Positions 8,524-16,467 of a stretch of 64,000 bases of DNA are shown one piece after another. Both the position numbers and the translations under genes were made by a program. The notes below the pieces were generated by a model. That model was not told where the DNA came from. It searched no databases and saw only the letters and a program-made list of their open reading frames with translations. The stretch's first letter is position 1. Every line of letters starts with the position of its first letter. Source of the DNA: Enterococcus_K sp051713825 (GTDB taxonomy: Bacteria; Bacillota; Bacilli; Lactobacillales; Enterococcaceae); contig NZ_JBIOQR010000001.1 in the NCBI RefSeq assembly GCF_051713825.1, forward strand, positions 2,790,001-2,854,000. The letters run 5' to 3'.

Positions 8524-9966
8524 TTAGTCCTTTGCTAGTAAAATGACTTTTGGGTCTTTTCTAAATAATAAAGCCAGTGGGAAAACCGTTGAGAATAGGA
8601 GAATACAAAAACTAACAACAAGGGTCATACCTAACGTTTTCACATCCTTTGTTGCAACAGAAATCTTGTCAATTTGCTTGACCTCTGTTTGTTCGTCCAT
8701 ATGACTCCCACCAATAACAACCATCTCATTTGCATTGCCTTCTGAGTCCTCTTTCTTTTCTTCAACTTTTTGCACTTGATTTTCTAAAAGCGATTGACTA
8801 GCAGCATCAGCAATCGGTTGACTAATTCCAATACCCAAAACAAAAGCTACCACTAAGATAATTAGTCCTTCTAATACTGCTTGGCAAGCGATATTTACCT
8901 TTGATTCACCTAGGGATAACAGAATTCCAAATTCAAATATACGGTCTTTAAAGGATAGCAACAAAATCAAGGTTAGGATGACTACCCCAGCAATGCCTCC
9001 AATAACTAAAATCATATTAGCAATATTAGCGACTTGGTTAATCGCTGCAGTCATTTTTTCATATTGATCAAAGTCAGAGGTGAAATTCATATAGTCCCAT
9101 TCACCTTCTAATTTTTCTTTTATGTACTTCTGAATACCAGTAATTTCTTCTACATTGTCGATAACCAGCTTAACTGATTCGTATTGAACCTTCCCCTTTG
9201 GATTATTTAGTAGCATAGTTTTTTTGGCTACATCAATAGTTGTATAAAGAAGATTTTTTTCTTCCTCCATTGGATGTTTAAAGGTCATCATATTGTTATT
9301 GCCTTCTTTTGCAGGCGCTGGGTCTTGATAATCAAAAATACCACAAACGGTATATTCAATAGGCTTATTCGCTAAATCTCCCCCATTGGACTTGTAGGTA
9401 TTCCCGACTTTTAGCTTATTTAACTCAGCGACTTCCTTAGAAATTAACAAGGGATTCTGTTTTTTTGACTCATAAGGAAATTCGCCCTCTACTAAAAAGG
9501 CCTGCCCCTTTTTGAAAACCTCTATCTGGTTTTTGTCCGAAATGCCATACAAATATTGTTTAGGTTCCTTTTGCCCTTCTTTTAAGCCCATACTCTGCAT
9601 ATTATCATTAGCAAACATTTCTTTTTGTTGATCAGTCATATACAACTCATACTCATTATTTATATACGCCTTTGTATCCACAATTACTTTTTTTACATGC
9701 GGAATATTTTTTATATTTTCAACCATATCCGAATCTATCTGAGGTACGCTCTCCTTTCCATCTTGGTAAGCTTTCATGTAATCGGGTTGAATGGACATTT
9801 CTGCTTTCATCTGCTGTTTTGCTTGTTTGTTTGCTACCTCTACAGCCTTCTGAATGCCAAAACCAACTAATAAAAGTGAAATAATTACACTAAATAATAG
9901 TAATAATAAACCAGACCTCCTAAATTGTTTGCTAACACTCAAAGCTGCTCTCTTTAAACTTCTCAT
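8524..9966 (-). CDS. FtsX/MacB-type ABC transporter permease, Vex-like
   Basis: About 480 residues. One N-terminal membrane helix (about 17-38), a large extracytoplasmic domain (about 40-315) and three C-terminal helices (near 318-345, 365-390 and 450-475), the MacB/FtsX four-helix plan. An acidic Glu/Lys-rich stretch lies in the loop before the last helix. The start was set at the ATG at 9966 because AAGGTGG lies 8 bp upstream; GTG at 9978 and ATG at 9972 are also in frame. First gene of the permease-ATPase-regulator-kinase run. Layout resembles pneumococcal Vex/Vnc, but only one permease gene is present. Confidence 0.85.
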   Translation of the reverse strand: MRSLKRAALSVSKQFRRSGLLLLLFSVIISLLLVGFGIQKAVEVANKQAKQQMKAEMSIQPDYMKAYQDGKESVPQIDSDMVENIKNIPHVKKVIVDTKAYINNEYELYMTDQQKEMFANDNMQSMGLKEGQKEPKQYLYGISDKNQIEVFKKGQAFLVEGEFPYESKKQNPLLISKEVAELNKLKVGNTYKSNGGDLANKPIEYTVCGIFDYQDPAPAKEGNNNMMTFKHPMEEEKNLLYTTIDVAKKTMLLNNPKGKVQYESVKLVIDNVEEITGIQKYIKEKLEGEWDYMNFTSDFDQYEKMTAAINQVANIANMILVIGGIAGVVILTLILLLSFKDRIFEFGILLSLGESKVNIACQAVLEGLIILVVAFVLGIGISQPIADAASQSLLENQVQKVEEKKEDSEGNANEMVVIGGSHMDEQTEVKQIDKISVATKDVKTLGMTLVVSFCILLFSTVFPLALLFRKDPKVILLAKD

Positions 9967-10086
9967 CACCATTTCCACCTTTCTTTTTTGTCTGAATTAA
10001 AGATACCCCGTCAATGTAAAGTCCAGATGAAGAAGAGATGTAGTCAAAGTAAAATAAGAGGGATTTTCTATTTTCATCACAAATAG

Positions 10087-10128
10087 ACCCGAAGAAGTCT
10101 GCCCATAGTTGGGAGGCTTTCTTCGGGT
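10087..10128 (-). terminator. Terminator hairpin after the diacylglycerol-kinase-like gene
   Basis: ACCCGAAGAA (10087-10096) pairs with TTCTTCGGGT (10119-10128) with an inner GCCC/GGG contact. It lies 32 bp beyond the stop codon at 10160. The T tail is better on the plus strand (TTTTAT) than on the minus strand. Confidence 0.55.
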
Positions 10129-10159
10129 TTTATTGGAGTGCTATTTGAATATCGGCCTT

Positions 10160-11116
10160 TTATGAGTGAGATTCATTCAACTTTTTCAATTTATTTTTTA
10201 CTTCACTCAACTGATCGTTTGTCATGTCTTCATTAGGAACACAAACCGAGAGTCCCCCTTTGACTACCTTAATAGTAACCGGCAAATCATCTGTTGGATC
10301 ACCATCTGTTCTTGTTTTTATCCCTGACTTGTTGCCACTAATTTTAAAGGCATCCTCAGACAAATACACAACACCTGGTATTTCATTAATCTGTCCACGA
10401 ATAATTTTTGGTAAATAAAATAAGAATTTGTACAGAACGAGCTTCGGTAAAACAATGATATGAGCTTTTCCATCATTTGGCGAAGCATTTGCGTCAAAAT
10501 TGGTAAAACCTCCAGCTGAATTTGTCATAACCATCGAAAGAAGCTGGGCCTTCCCTTTCCACGTTTGATTTGTTCCCTCAATTGTTAACTGATATTTCCT
10601 TTTTTTTATTAATAAACGGAAAAATTGTCTAATAAAAGCGAAAGGTCCATAAGTTTGTTTTTCTTGCTGCGTGATATTTGCCGCTGTATCTGCCAAAAGC
10701 CCCACTGTTAAAGTAGAAATGACTACATCCTCATTGACCAAACCATAATCGACAGGGGTGACATGGTTTTCTAGGATAGTCTCAAACGCTTTTTGCTCGT
10801 CTAATGGGATATTCAATACTCTAGCAAAATTATTGATTGTTCCACTGGGAATAATTCCAAGTGTGTAGGTCGAGATGCTGTCCTTAAAATTTTGAACCAC
10901 ATGATGAATCGTACCATCACCGCCAATAATCACTAGACCATCCACTTTACTTTCCTCAGCGTTTTTACGAGTTTCACTTGGATCGACAGTTGGATTAGAA
11001 GGCTGCAACACCACATTTACCCCCTGTTTATTCGCATAGTCTTTAAATTTATTGGCGAGCGTTTGCCCTTGATTGTTTCCAGAAGTATCATTATATAACA
11101 CCATTAATTTCTTCAT
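10160..11116 (-). CDS. Diacylglycerol/sphingosine kinase-family lipid kinase (YegS/BmrU-like)
   Basis: 318 residues. The nucleotide-binding GGDGT motif is at 65-69, followed by the conserved PSGTINNFAR stretch; the C-terminal half forms the second lobe of the DAGK catalytic fold, including a TDGDP motif (about 288-292). These enzymes phosphorylate diacylglycerol or related lipids at the inner membrane face; some members are DgkB, which recycles diacylglycerol left by lipoteichoic-acid synthesis. No membrane segment is seen, fitting the soluble DgkB-like group. It is monocistronic. Lipid kinase is secure; the exact lipid is not. Confidence 0.85.
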   Translation of the reverse strand: MKKLMVLYNDTSGNNQGQTLANKFKDYANKQGVNVVLQPSNPTVDPSETRKNAEESKVDGLVIIGGDGTIHHVVQNFKDSISTYTLGIIPSGTINNFARVLNIPLDEQKAFETILENHVTPVDYGLVNEDVVISTLTVGLLADTAANITQQEKQTYGPFAFIRQFFRLLIKKRKYQLTIEGTNQTWKGKAQLLSMVMTNSAGGFTNFDANASPNDGKAHIIVLPKLVLYKFLFYLPKIIRGQINEIPGVVYLSEDAFKISGNKSGIKTRTDGDPTDDLPVTIKVVKGGLSVCVPNEDMTNDQLSEVKNKLKKLNESHS

Positions 11117-11358
11117 CTGTTTCTTCTCCGTTCAGCTCATCGCAAAAATACTTGCTTGCAATTAGTCAATTACCCATGAATTTATGATACCATACGGAGA
11201 CATTCTTCCCCACAAATACACTCTGTAATACGTGAATGTAGAAGAGGAAGGAGTCATGAACTACCTGACTCTTTTCTAAAACTTTCCTTCGCAAGAGGCA
11301 CTTTTCACCGTGACTATCTCTAGTGCAATCTAATAATCTAGTGAAATAACAAAAGGCC

Positions 11359-11415
11359 ATCTGAGGTGGTGGTTACCGCACATAATAATCATGTGCGGTA
11401 ACCACCACCTCAGAT
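11359..11415. repeat. 57-bp perfect hairpin (25-bp arms, 7-nt loop)
   Basis: Bases 11359-11383 are the exact reverse complement of 11391-11415; the loop is AATAATC. The arm contains GGTGGTGGTTACCGCAC. It lies 63 bp beyond the stop codon of the minus-strand gene at 11479; on that strand the stem is followed by GGCCTTTTG, so it may act as a strong terminator. Its length, perfection and GC content exceed every ordinary terminator in the window, so a repeat-element origin is also possible. Confidence 0.8.
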
Positions 11416-11478
11416 AGCTTAGCATCGCTCTTAAATAACTGAGAATCCTTAAACAGTTTGTGTCACTAAGTAAACGAA

Positions 11479-11955
11479 TCACAGATTTAAATAATCTATG
11501 TCAAGATCAAAGTCAGATAAATCACTTGAAGACATTAGCTGCTTAGCAAACCCCCATCCAGCAGGATCTTTTTCTCTAGCAACCATTTCTGGTGCCACTT
11601 CCTTGAGCGTCTTAATCAAAGCTTTACTGTTTTTGATTTTTCCTAGCTCTTCTAAAAACAAAAAATATTGCGTTAACACAGGCTCCACCCTCTTGAAAAA
11701 AGCACTTTCTGCAGTGATTTTACGCGGAAACGGATCCAGTAACACTGAGTATAAAGAGTTTTGAGTCCATTCTCGTGGTCGTCTCAGCTCATAACCGTAA
11801 CTCCAATCAGTGAACAATTCAATGATAAACTGCGCATCCGATTTTTGAGCTTTGGTCAACTTTTTAAAATAGGTTGACTCCTCGAACTGTTCTACCCAAG
11901 CTTCTGTATTGGCAATAATATTATCATGTACTTTTATTGAATATTCGCGATTCAT
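11479..11955 (-). CDS. Uncharacterised 158-residue protein
   Basis: I do not recognise the family. The sequence is soluble and mostly helical, with a Trp/Tyr/Arg-rich centre (about 51-68) and an acidic C-terminus (DLSDFDLDIDYLNL). There are no membrane segments, signal peptide or metal-binding motifs. A good ribosome site (AAAGGGTGG) precedes the ATG. It stands between a DUF1648 membrane protein gene and the 57-bp hairpin. Codon use and length suggest a real gene; no function can be assigned. Confidence 0.6.
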   Translation of the reverse strand: MNREYSIKVHDNIIANTEAWVEQFEESTYFKKLTKAQKSDAQFIIELFTDWSYGYELRRPREWTQNSLYSVLLDPFPRKITAESAFFKRVEPVLTQYFLFLEELGKIKNSKALIKTLKEVAPEMVAREKDPAGWGFAKQLMSSSDLSDFDLDIDYLNL

Positions 11956-12048
11956 CTTACCACCCTTTCTCTATTATAAATTATATAACGTATCTTATGA
12001 AAAAAATACCTAAATAAATAATATTCAATGGATAATCTTGCTTGTAGC

Positions 12049-12705
12049 CTATCCTTGTAATAACTTCATCAAAGAGAGTACTGCAAACCCTATAAATATT
12101 GGACTAATATACCGAAAAACAAATCGTCGATAGTGGGCACCCACTGCTCGCTCTTTTTTATAGTTAGGGTGGTAACGATCTTTTTGAAAACCCAGAAACG
12201 TTCGTGCCAAAAACAGGCCACTTGAGAATTTTGTCAGGAGAGCCATTAAAAGTAAGAACGCCGTGACGGCAAATCCTAAATAAATAATCGCTGTTTCGCT
12301 ATCCAAATGAGTCAGTGTGTTGTGCATGTGCGCTACTCCTCTCCCAGTTAGCTTTTTAGAGTAAACCAAAGTACATTGGTTTACTCTAAAAATAAAACAC
12401 CACAAAAGAAGCTCAAGCCCGAGACAACCAATTTTTACAGCATTATTATGGGCTGTCCAACTAGCAAAAAGGCGGGGAAGTCTGTTCTCACTAAAAAGAA
12501 AGCGACTAACTAAAAATATCAGCGGAAAACCCCAGACAATCGCTTTGCCACCCATATTACTAGGTGTTCCAAAAAAATCAAAATAGGTCGGTACTTGCGC
12601 TGGCAAATGGAGGAATAAATAACTGCTGAGTGCTAGCGAACAGATAAGAAATAAATAATTTAACTTTTGAATACGTGAATAGTTGCTTGTCAACGTATGA
12701 ATCAT
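12049..12705 (-). CDS. DUF1648-domain membrane protein, possibly a fusion of two ORFs
   Basis: About 218 residues from the ATG at 12705, chosen because AAGGAG lies 7 bp upstream. The first half has the DUF1648 signature (LPAQVPTYFDFFGTPSNMGG) between hydrophobic helices, as in SdpI-like and related proteins. A perfect 17-bp inverted repeat inside the coding sequence (12353-12392) encodes roughly residues 105-118. Just after it lies a ribosome-site-like GAGAGGAG eight bases before an internal ATG at about 12328, so the C-terminal part (two to three membrane helices) may once have been a separate gene or may be translated on its own. Function unknown. Confidence 0.6.
   Translation of the reverse strand: MIHTLTSNYSRIQKLNYLFLICSLALSSYLFLHLPAQVPTYFDFFGTPSNMGGKAIVWGFPLIFLVSRFLFSENRLPRLFASWTAHNNAVKIGCLGLELLLWCFIFRVNQCTLVYSKKLTGRGVAHMHNTLTHLDSETAIIYLGFAVTAFLLLMALLTKFSSGLFLARTFLGFQKDRYHPNYKKERAVGAHYRRFVFRYISPIFIGFAVLSLMKLLQG
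12353..12392. repeat. Perfect 17-bp inverted repeat inside the DUF1648 gene
   Basis: TTTTTAGAGTAAACCAA (12353-12369) is the exact reverse complement of TTGGTTTACTCTAAAAA (12376-12392), loop AGTACA. The structure looks like a terminator but lies in frame within a coding sequence. Confidence 0.8.
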
Positions 12706-12834
12706 GAGTGCTCCTTCTTTCTGAAAAATACTGTCTGAAGCTTTTTCACCATAATTGTACACCTTTTCATCATTATTTACGAAGATAATTATGAAAAAAG
12801 TTTGCCTGCTTAAAAAAGTTAATGCTTTTTTTAA

Positions 12835-13219
12835 GGTCAGTAAACTGGTTTCAGTTTACCTTATCGCACTGCGCCTAGCATCCTTTCTAGTGCGATACAG
12901 GTGAAATGATCCTACAAAAGCGGGACTGGGTGCTAGAGCTATTTTAAAGGTTCGCGAACTGTTCCAGTTCGCCTTATCGCTCCGCGCATACCATCCCTGC
13001 TAGTGCTATTTGAAGGAAGTGAAATGAAACATTTCACTAGTATCGCACTGCGCTTACCATTCTACTAAATGGTCCTATACAAGTAGAACTGGCAACTAGA
13101 TGGTCCTACAAAAGTGGGACTGGCAGCTAAGGCTTGTTATAAGGTAACAAAATGTGCCATTTTGTATTATCGCCTCACGCCTACCATCCCGCTAAAGGCT
13201 CCTATACTAGCGGGACTGG
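12835..13219. repeat. Modular array of four degenerate palindromic units
   Basis: Fills most of the 598-bp gap between two minus-strand genes. Each unit has a variable perfect hairpin, then a 20-nt box A beginning TATCGC (12862, 12975, 13041, 13168; ends in CAT, with GCGC or ACGC in the middle), and usually a 20-nt box B of the form TCCTAyAmaAGyrGrACTGG (12910, 13073, 13104, 13200). The hairpins preceding box A differ in sequence but keep pairing: GTAAACTG/CAGTTTAC, GCGAACTG/CAGTTCGC, AGTGAAATG/CATTTCACT, ACAAAATG/CATTTTGT. A second stem also covaries: TTCTACT/AGTAGAA in unit 3, TCCCGCTA/TAGCGGGA in unit 4. No coding frame explains it. Confidence 0.75.
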
Positions 13220-13226
13220 CAAATAA

Positions 13227-13261
13227 GACGATTCACCTTTTTTTAGAATGGGTGAATCGTC
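13227..13261 (-). terminator. Terminator hairpin after the nicotinamidase gene
   Basis: GACGATTCACC (13227-13237) pairs perfectly with GGTGAATCGTC (13251-13261). It lies 43 bp beyond the stop codon at 13304 and abuts the palindromic array. Confidence 0.55.
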
Positions 13262-13303
13262 CGTTTTGTACTATTTATGAGTGTCTTTATCTTTCATCAG
13301 GTC

Positions 13304-13852
13304 TTAGGGGTTGACTTCTGCGCCTAGGGTTTCTTTGAAGTGTCTTAATGCCCACTTGTGACCGATTGGATCAAAGCTAGCGACGGACTTTTCATGTATG
13401 ACTAATTTGAATCCTAAGTTATAGGCATCAATTGCTGTATGAAGGACGCAAATATCGGTACAGACACCTGCTAAATGAAGTTCTGTAATCCCTCTTTCGC
13501 GTAAACGAATGGCTAAATCAGTGCCACTAAACGCTGAGTAGTGACGCTTATCAATCCAATACACGCGAGGATTTGTTTTGTTTTCTTGGTAAACATCAAA
13601 GAGTTTGCCGTACAATTCTCGGCCTTTTGTGCCAATCAAATTATGTGGTGGGAATAGTTTATTTTCAGGATGATAAGTATCTGTTGCATCATGCGCATCA
13701 ATAGCAAAAACGACATAATCTCCTGATTCGATAAATGATTGGGTTAGGCTAACTAAAGCCTCTTCAATTGCTTGACCCGGTAGACCAGTCGTTAACTGAC
13801 CCTCTGTTGCCACAAAATCATTGGTGTAATCAATCGAAAGTAAAGCTCTCAT
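13304..13852 (-). CDS. pncA: Nicotinamidase / isochorismatase-family cysteine hydrolase
   Basis: 182 residues. Catalytic triad of the family: Asp8, Lys102 and Cys135 (in GVCTDICVLHTA, the last Cys). Candidate metal ligands Asp52, His54 and His70. Nicotinamidase deamidates nicotinamide to nicotinate for NAD salvage. It is the last of four co-directional genes with a NUDIX ADP-ribose pyrophosphatase and MtnN, consistent with a nucleotide/cofactor-recycling group. The gap to mtnN is 13 bp and a GGAGGA ribosome site is present. Isochorismatase relatives share the fold, but the length and metal motif favour nicotinamidase. Confidence 0.82.
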   Translation of the reverse strand: MRALLSIDYTNDFVATEGQLTTGLPGQAIEEALVSLTQSFIESGDYVVFAIDAHDATDTYHPENKLFPPHNLIGTKGRELYGKLFDVYQENKTNPRVYWIDKRHYSAFSGTDLAIRLRERGITELHLAGVCTDICVLHTAIDAYNLGFKLVIHEKSVASFDPIGHKWALRHFKETLGAEVNP

Positions 13853-13865
13853 TTGATGTATCCTC

Positions 13866-14558
13866 CTAGACTAAATGTTTGGCAAACTCAATCACCATTT
13901 CGGCCGAGCGTTTTCCAGCCTCTTCAATAAAGGCATCAAAGCTTTGTGTCGCTGCTTCATCTGCTGTATCACTAATTGCACGCACAACAAGGAATGGAAT
14001 ATTGAATTGCATCGCAGTTTGAGCAATTGACGCGCCTTCCATCTCACAAGCCAGTGCATCAGGGAATTTAGCTAAAATTTCTTTCATTTTATCCGGAGAG
14101 TTGATAAAGCTATCGCCTGTTACAATCAACCCTTCTCGAACGGTATGACTGGTCGCTTTAGCAGCTTTGCCCATCTCGGCTTTCAAGTAACCACTTGCCT
14201 CGTAATATAACGGCATACCAGGTAACTGGCCAGGCTCATAACCAAAACCTGTCACATCCACATCAAAATACGCAAGCTTGTCAGAAATCACTAGATCACC
14301 CACGCGAAGGCCTTCACCAATCCCGCCAGCTGAACCAGTGTTAATGACCATATTCACCCCATATTGTTGAATCAACAGACTCGTTGTAATAGATGAAAGC
14401 ACCTTCCCAATCCCTGAACGGACAACAATTACCTCGTGTTTGCCTAGTGTGCCCGAAATGAATAATGCGCCAGCGCGCTCCCATGATACGGGAGCCTCCA
14501 TTGTCTCACGCAAAATTTTAACTTCTTGTTCCATCGCTCCAATAATACCAATTTTCAT
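13866..14558 (-). CDS. mtnN: 5'-methylthioadenosine/S-adenosylhomocysteine nucleosidase
   Basis: 230 residues, the normal length. The conserved start MKIGIIGAMEQEV has the catalytic-site Glu12; the ribose-binding motif EMEGASIAQ and the catalytic Asp in RAISDTADE are present. It cleaves SAH to adenine and S-ribosylhomocysteine, the substrate of LuxS (gene at 51.4 kb), and also cleaves methylthioadenosine. It sits in the nudF-small ORF-mtnN-pncA run with short gaps. Confidence 0.95.
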   Translation of the reverse strand: MKIGIIGAMEQEVKILRETMEAPVSWERAGALFISGTLGKHEVIVVRSGIGKVLSSITTSLLIQQYGVNMVINTGSAGGIGEGLRVGDLVISDKLAYFDVDVTGFGYEPGQLPGMPLYYEASGYLKAEMGKAAKATSHTVREGLIVTGDSFINSPDKMKEILAKFPDALACEMEGASIAQTAMQFNIPFLVVRAISDTADEAATQSFDAFIEEAGKRSAEMVIEFAKHLV

Positions 14559-14573
14559 CTTTGTTCCTCTTTC

Positions 14574-14870
14574 TTATAAGTAGATAACCATTAATACAAC
14601 AATAATCAACAGTACAGCTACAATTAGTAATGACTTGTTTAAAAATTTGTTACGTTCGCGCATTTTTATTTGCTCACCTGCGCGAGTTTTTGTGATCGCT
14701 TTGGCCTTTTTTTGCTCTTTCCGATAAAAACTAGAAATTTCTTTTTCTTGTCTGTCATAGTCTTTATTGGTTTGTTTGAGTTGTTGTTTTATCTGTTTTT
14801 CCGACAAATCAGCCTCTTCTTCACGCCTCTTTCGTAATTCAGAGCGAGTTACTAAGGGACCTTTGCTCAT
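14574..14870 (-). CDS. Small tail-anchored membrane protein, uncharacterised
   Basis: 98 residues. Residues 1-75 are very charged (Lys/Glu/Arg-rich, probably helical or coiled coil); residues 76-98 form a single hydrophobic helix ending near the C-terminus, so the charged part should face the cytoplasm. It lies 15 bp upstream of mtnN and 49 bp downstream of the NUDIX gene, so it is probably co-transcribed. I recognise no functional family. Confidence 0.7.
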   Translation of the reverse strand: MSKGPLVTRSELRKRREEEADLSEKQIKQQLKQTNKDYDRQEKEISSFYRKEQKKAKAITKTRAGEQIKMRERNKFLNKSLLIVAVLLIIVVLMVIYL

Positions 14871-14919
14871 ACCTCTTACACTTCCTTATTGCTTCTATCC
14901 TCTATAGAATAGAATTCTT

Positions 14920-15492
14920 TTAATTTTTGAGTGGCGTTCGTTGTTGTAACTCCCAGTATTGAATAGCATAGAGCGTTTTGGAATCGCAAATCGTTCCCTT
15001 TTCAATCTCTTTTTTGGCTTCTTCAAGTGTGAATTCATAAAGCTCAAGAACTTCATCTTCATCCTGTGCTAGTGGATTCTCAACTTTTGTTAACCCCTCT
15101 GCATAATAAATGACCATCTTTTCGTTTGAAAATCCTGGTGATAAATACATCGTCGAGACGGTTGTCCAAGAAGCTGCTTTATAACCAGTCTCCTCTTCTA
15201 ACTCTCTTCTTGCAGTCTTTTCTGGTTGTGTCTCTTCACCAGGATCAATTTTGCCTGCAGGAATCTCTAAGATGACTTTCTCCAAAGGTTTTCTAAATTG
15301 TTTGACTAGAAGAATTCGACCGTCTTGTGTAATTGGAATAATCCCAACCGCGCCATTATGAAAAACTAGTTCACGTTTAGCTGTTCCACCATCGGGTAAT
15401 TGAACATCATCTATAACGACTTCAATCACGTGCCCCTTAAAAATATTTTTACGAGCAATTGTCTTTTCTTCAAATTCCTCAAATTTTCGCAT
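14920..15492 (-). CDS. nudF: NUDIX hydrolase, ADP-ribose pyrophosphatase
   Basis: About 190 residues from the ATG at 15492; an in-frame GTG lies 9 bp upstream. The NUDIX box is complete: GKIDPGEE at its start and RELEEETGY at its end, with the extra N-terminal beta domain typical of ADP-ribose pyrophosphatases. It hydrolyses ADP-ribose to AMP and ribose-5-phosphate. It is the first gene of the nudF-98aa-mtnN-pncA run. Confidence 0.88.
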   Translation of the reverse strand: MRKFEEFEEKTIARKNIFKGHVIEVVIDDVQLPDGGTAKRELVFHNGAVGIIPITQDGRILLVKQFRKPLEKVILEIPAGKIDPGEETQPEKTARRELEEETGYKAASWTTVSTMYLSPGFSNEKMVIYYAEGLTKVENPLAQDEDEVLELYEFTLEEAKKEIEKGTICDSKTLYAIQYWELQQRTPLKN

Positions 15493-15714
15493 GCTATTCA
15501 CCTAACTTTCTTTGTTATCATACCTGTTTCTAGGAGTTTTTTCAATTTTTCTTTAAGAGAAACAGGTAATTCTTATAAATTCTCTAAATTCCAAAAATCC
15601 ACCTTTAGTCCGATACTCTTTCCCTAGCTAACTGTGCTAAAATGGTCTTGTAGTTAAGACGAAGTAACTAAAACTATATAATGTATCCCCATGAACGGGA
15701 TAGGAGGGAATTCA

Positions 15715-16371
15715 ATGAAAAAAAATAAAAGATTTCGTAAACTGCTTCCTTTAATCGGGCTCGTGCTTGTTTTGTATTTCTTATTAGAAAACGGTCTGCC
15801 AGACATACTGATTTTCTTACTAATTTGCGGGTTTATTTTTATCGGCCTACTCATTTTCAATAAGAGAAAAGGCAAATCAGAAGAAAGCTTACCCGTCTTA
15901 ACAAGAGAAAAAGAGGCGCACTATGAGGAGCTCGGAATGACTGATCGTGAGGTTGATCTTTTCCGTAATACGATGAATCATACGAAACAACAGATTGTTC
16001 AGTTACAAGAAAATATGAGCGGTACTGCAAAATTAAAAGCGATTGACCTTCGTCAGAATACAGTAAAAGCTTCTAAAGCCTTATTTAAAGAGTTAACCAA
16101 AGACCCAACGAAGCTACACTCTGCCAGTCACTTTTTATATACGCACTTACCGAACATGGTTGATTTGACAAACAAGTATATCGAAATTAATAATCATGAG
16201 CTAAAAAACAAACAAACCTATGAAAAATTGGAAGAAAGTGCTCAAATTATTGATCAAGTTGCTGCACTGATTGCCCAAGATTATCAAAAATTTGTGGAAG
16301 AAGATTTAGAAGATTTGGACATAGAATTAACCGTTGCCAAACAAAGCCTAAAGCGTGATAATAGGGTATAA
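15715..16371 (+). CDS. xpaC: XpaC-like protein (5-bromo-4-chloroindolyl phosphate hydrolysis family)
   Basis: 218 residues from the ATG at 15715, which has TAGGAGGG 8 bp upstream; the ATG at 15691 lacks such a site. Two hydrophobic helices at about 9-48 with a short turn, then a long soluble helical domain. XpaC proteins are consistently found beside TelA, as here. The role is not well defined; involvement in toxic-anion or envelope-stress resistance is inferred from the partner. Confidence 0.8.
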   Translation: MKKNKRFRKLLPLIGLVLVLYFLLENGLPDILIFLLICGFIFIGLLIFNKRKGKSEESLPVLTREKEAHYEELGMTDREVDLFRNTMNHTKQQIVQLQENMSGTAKLKAIDLRQNTVKASKALFKELTKDPTKLHSASHFLYTHLPNMVDLTNKYIEINNHELKNKQTYEKLEESAQIIDQVAALIAQDYQKFVEEDLEDLDIELTVAKQSLKRDNRV

Positions 16372-16376
16372 TAGAT

Positions 16377-16405
16377 AAAAGTGGGACGTTTGACCCCCAC
16401 TTTTT
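16377..16405 (+). terminator. Hairpin with T tail between xpaC and telA
   Basis: AAAAGTGGG (16377-16385) pairs with CCCACTTTT (16396-16404), T-rich tail follows. It starts 6 bp after the xpaC stop and would attenuate read-through into telA. Confidence 0.65.
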
Positions 16406-16467
16406 ATTCCATCTATCATAAAATTCAAAAAAACTTATTCGTAATCACTGTATTAGGAGGAACATTT

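Noticed and set aside
11253..11280. GAGTCA/TGACTC hairpin
   Set aside because: Short stem, no gene ends there on the plus strand; chance is likely.
12835..13219. Possible CRISPR array
   Set aside because: Repeats are degenerate, unequally spaced, and themselves form variable hairpins; no cas genes nearby.
13114..13314. 66-codon plus-strand open frame
   Set aside because: Falls within the palindromic array and the nicotinamidase terminator; composition follows the repeats.
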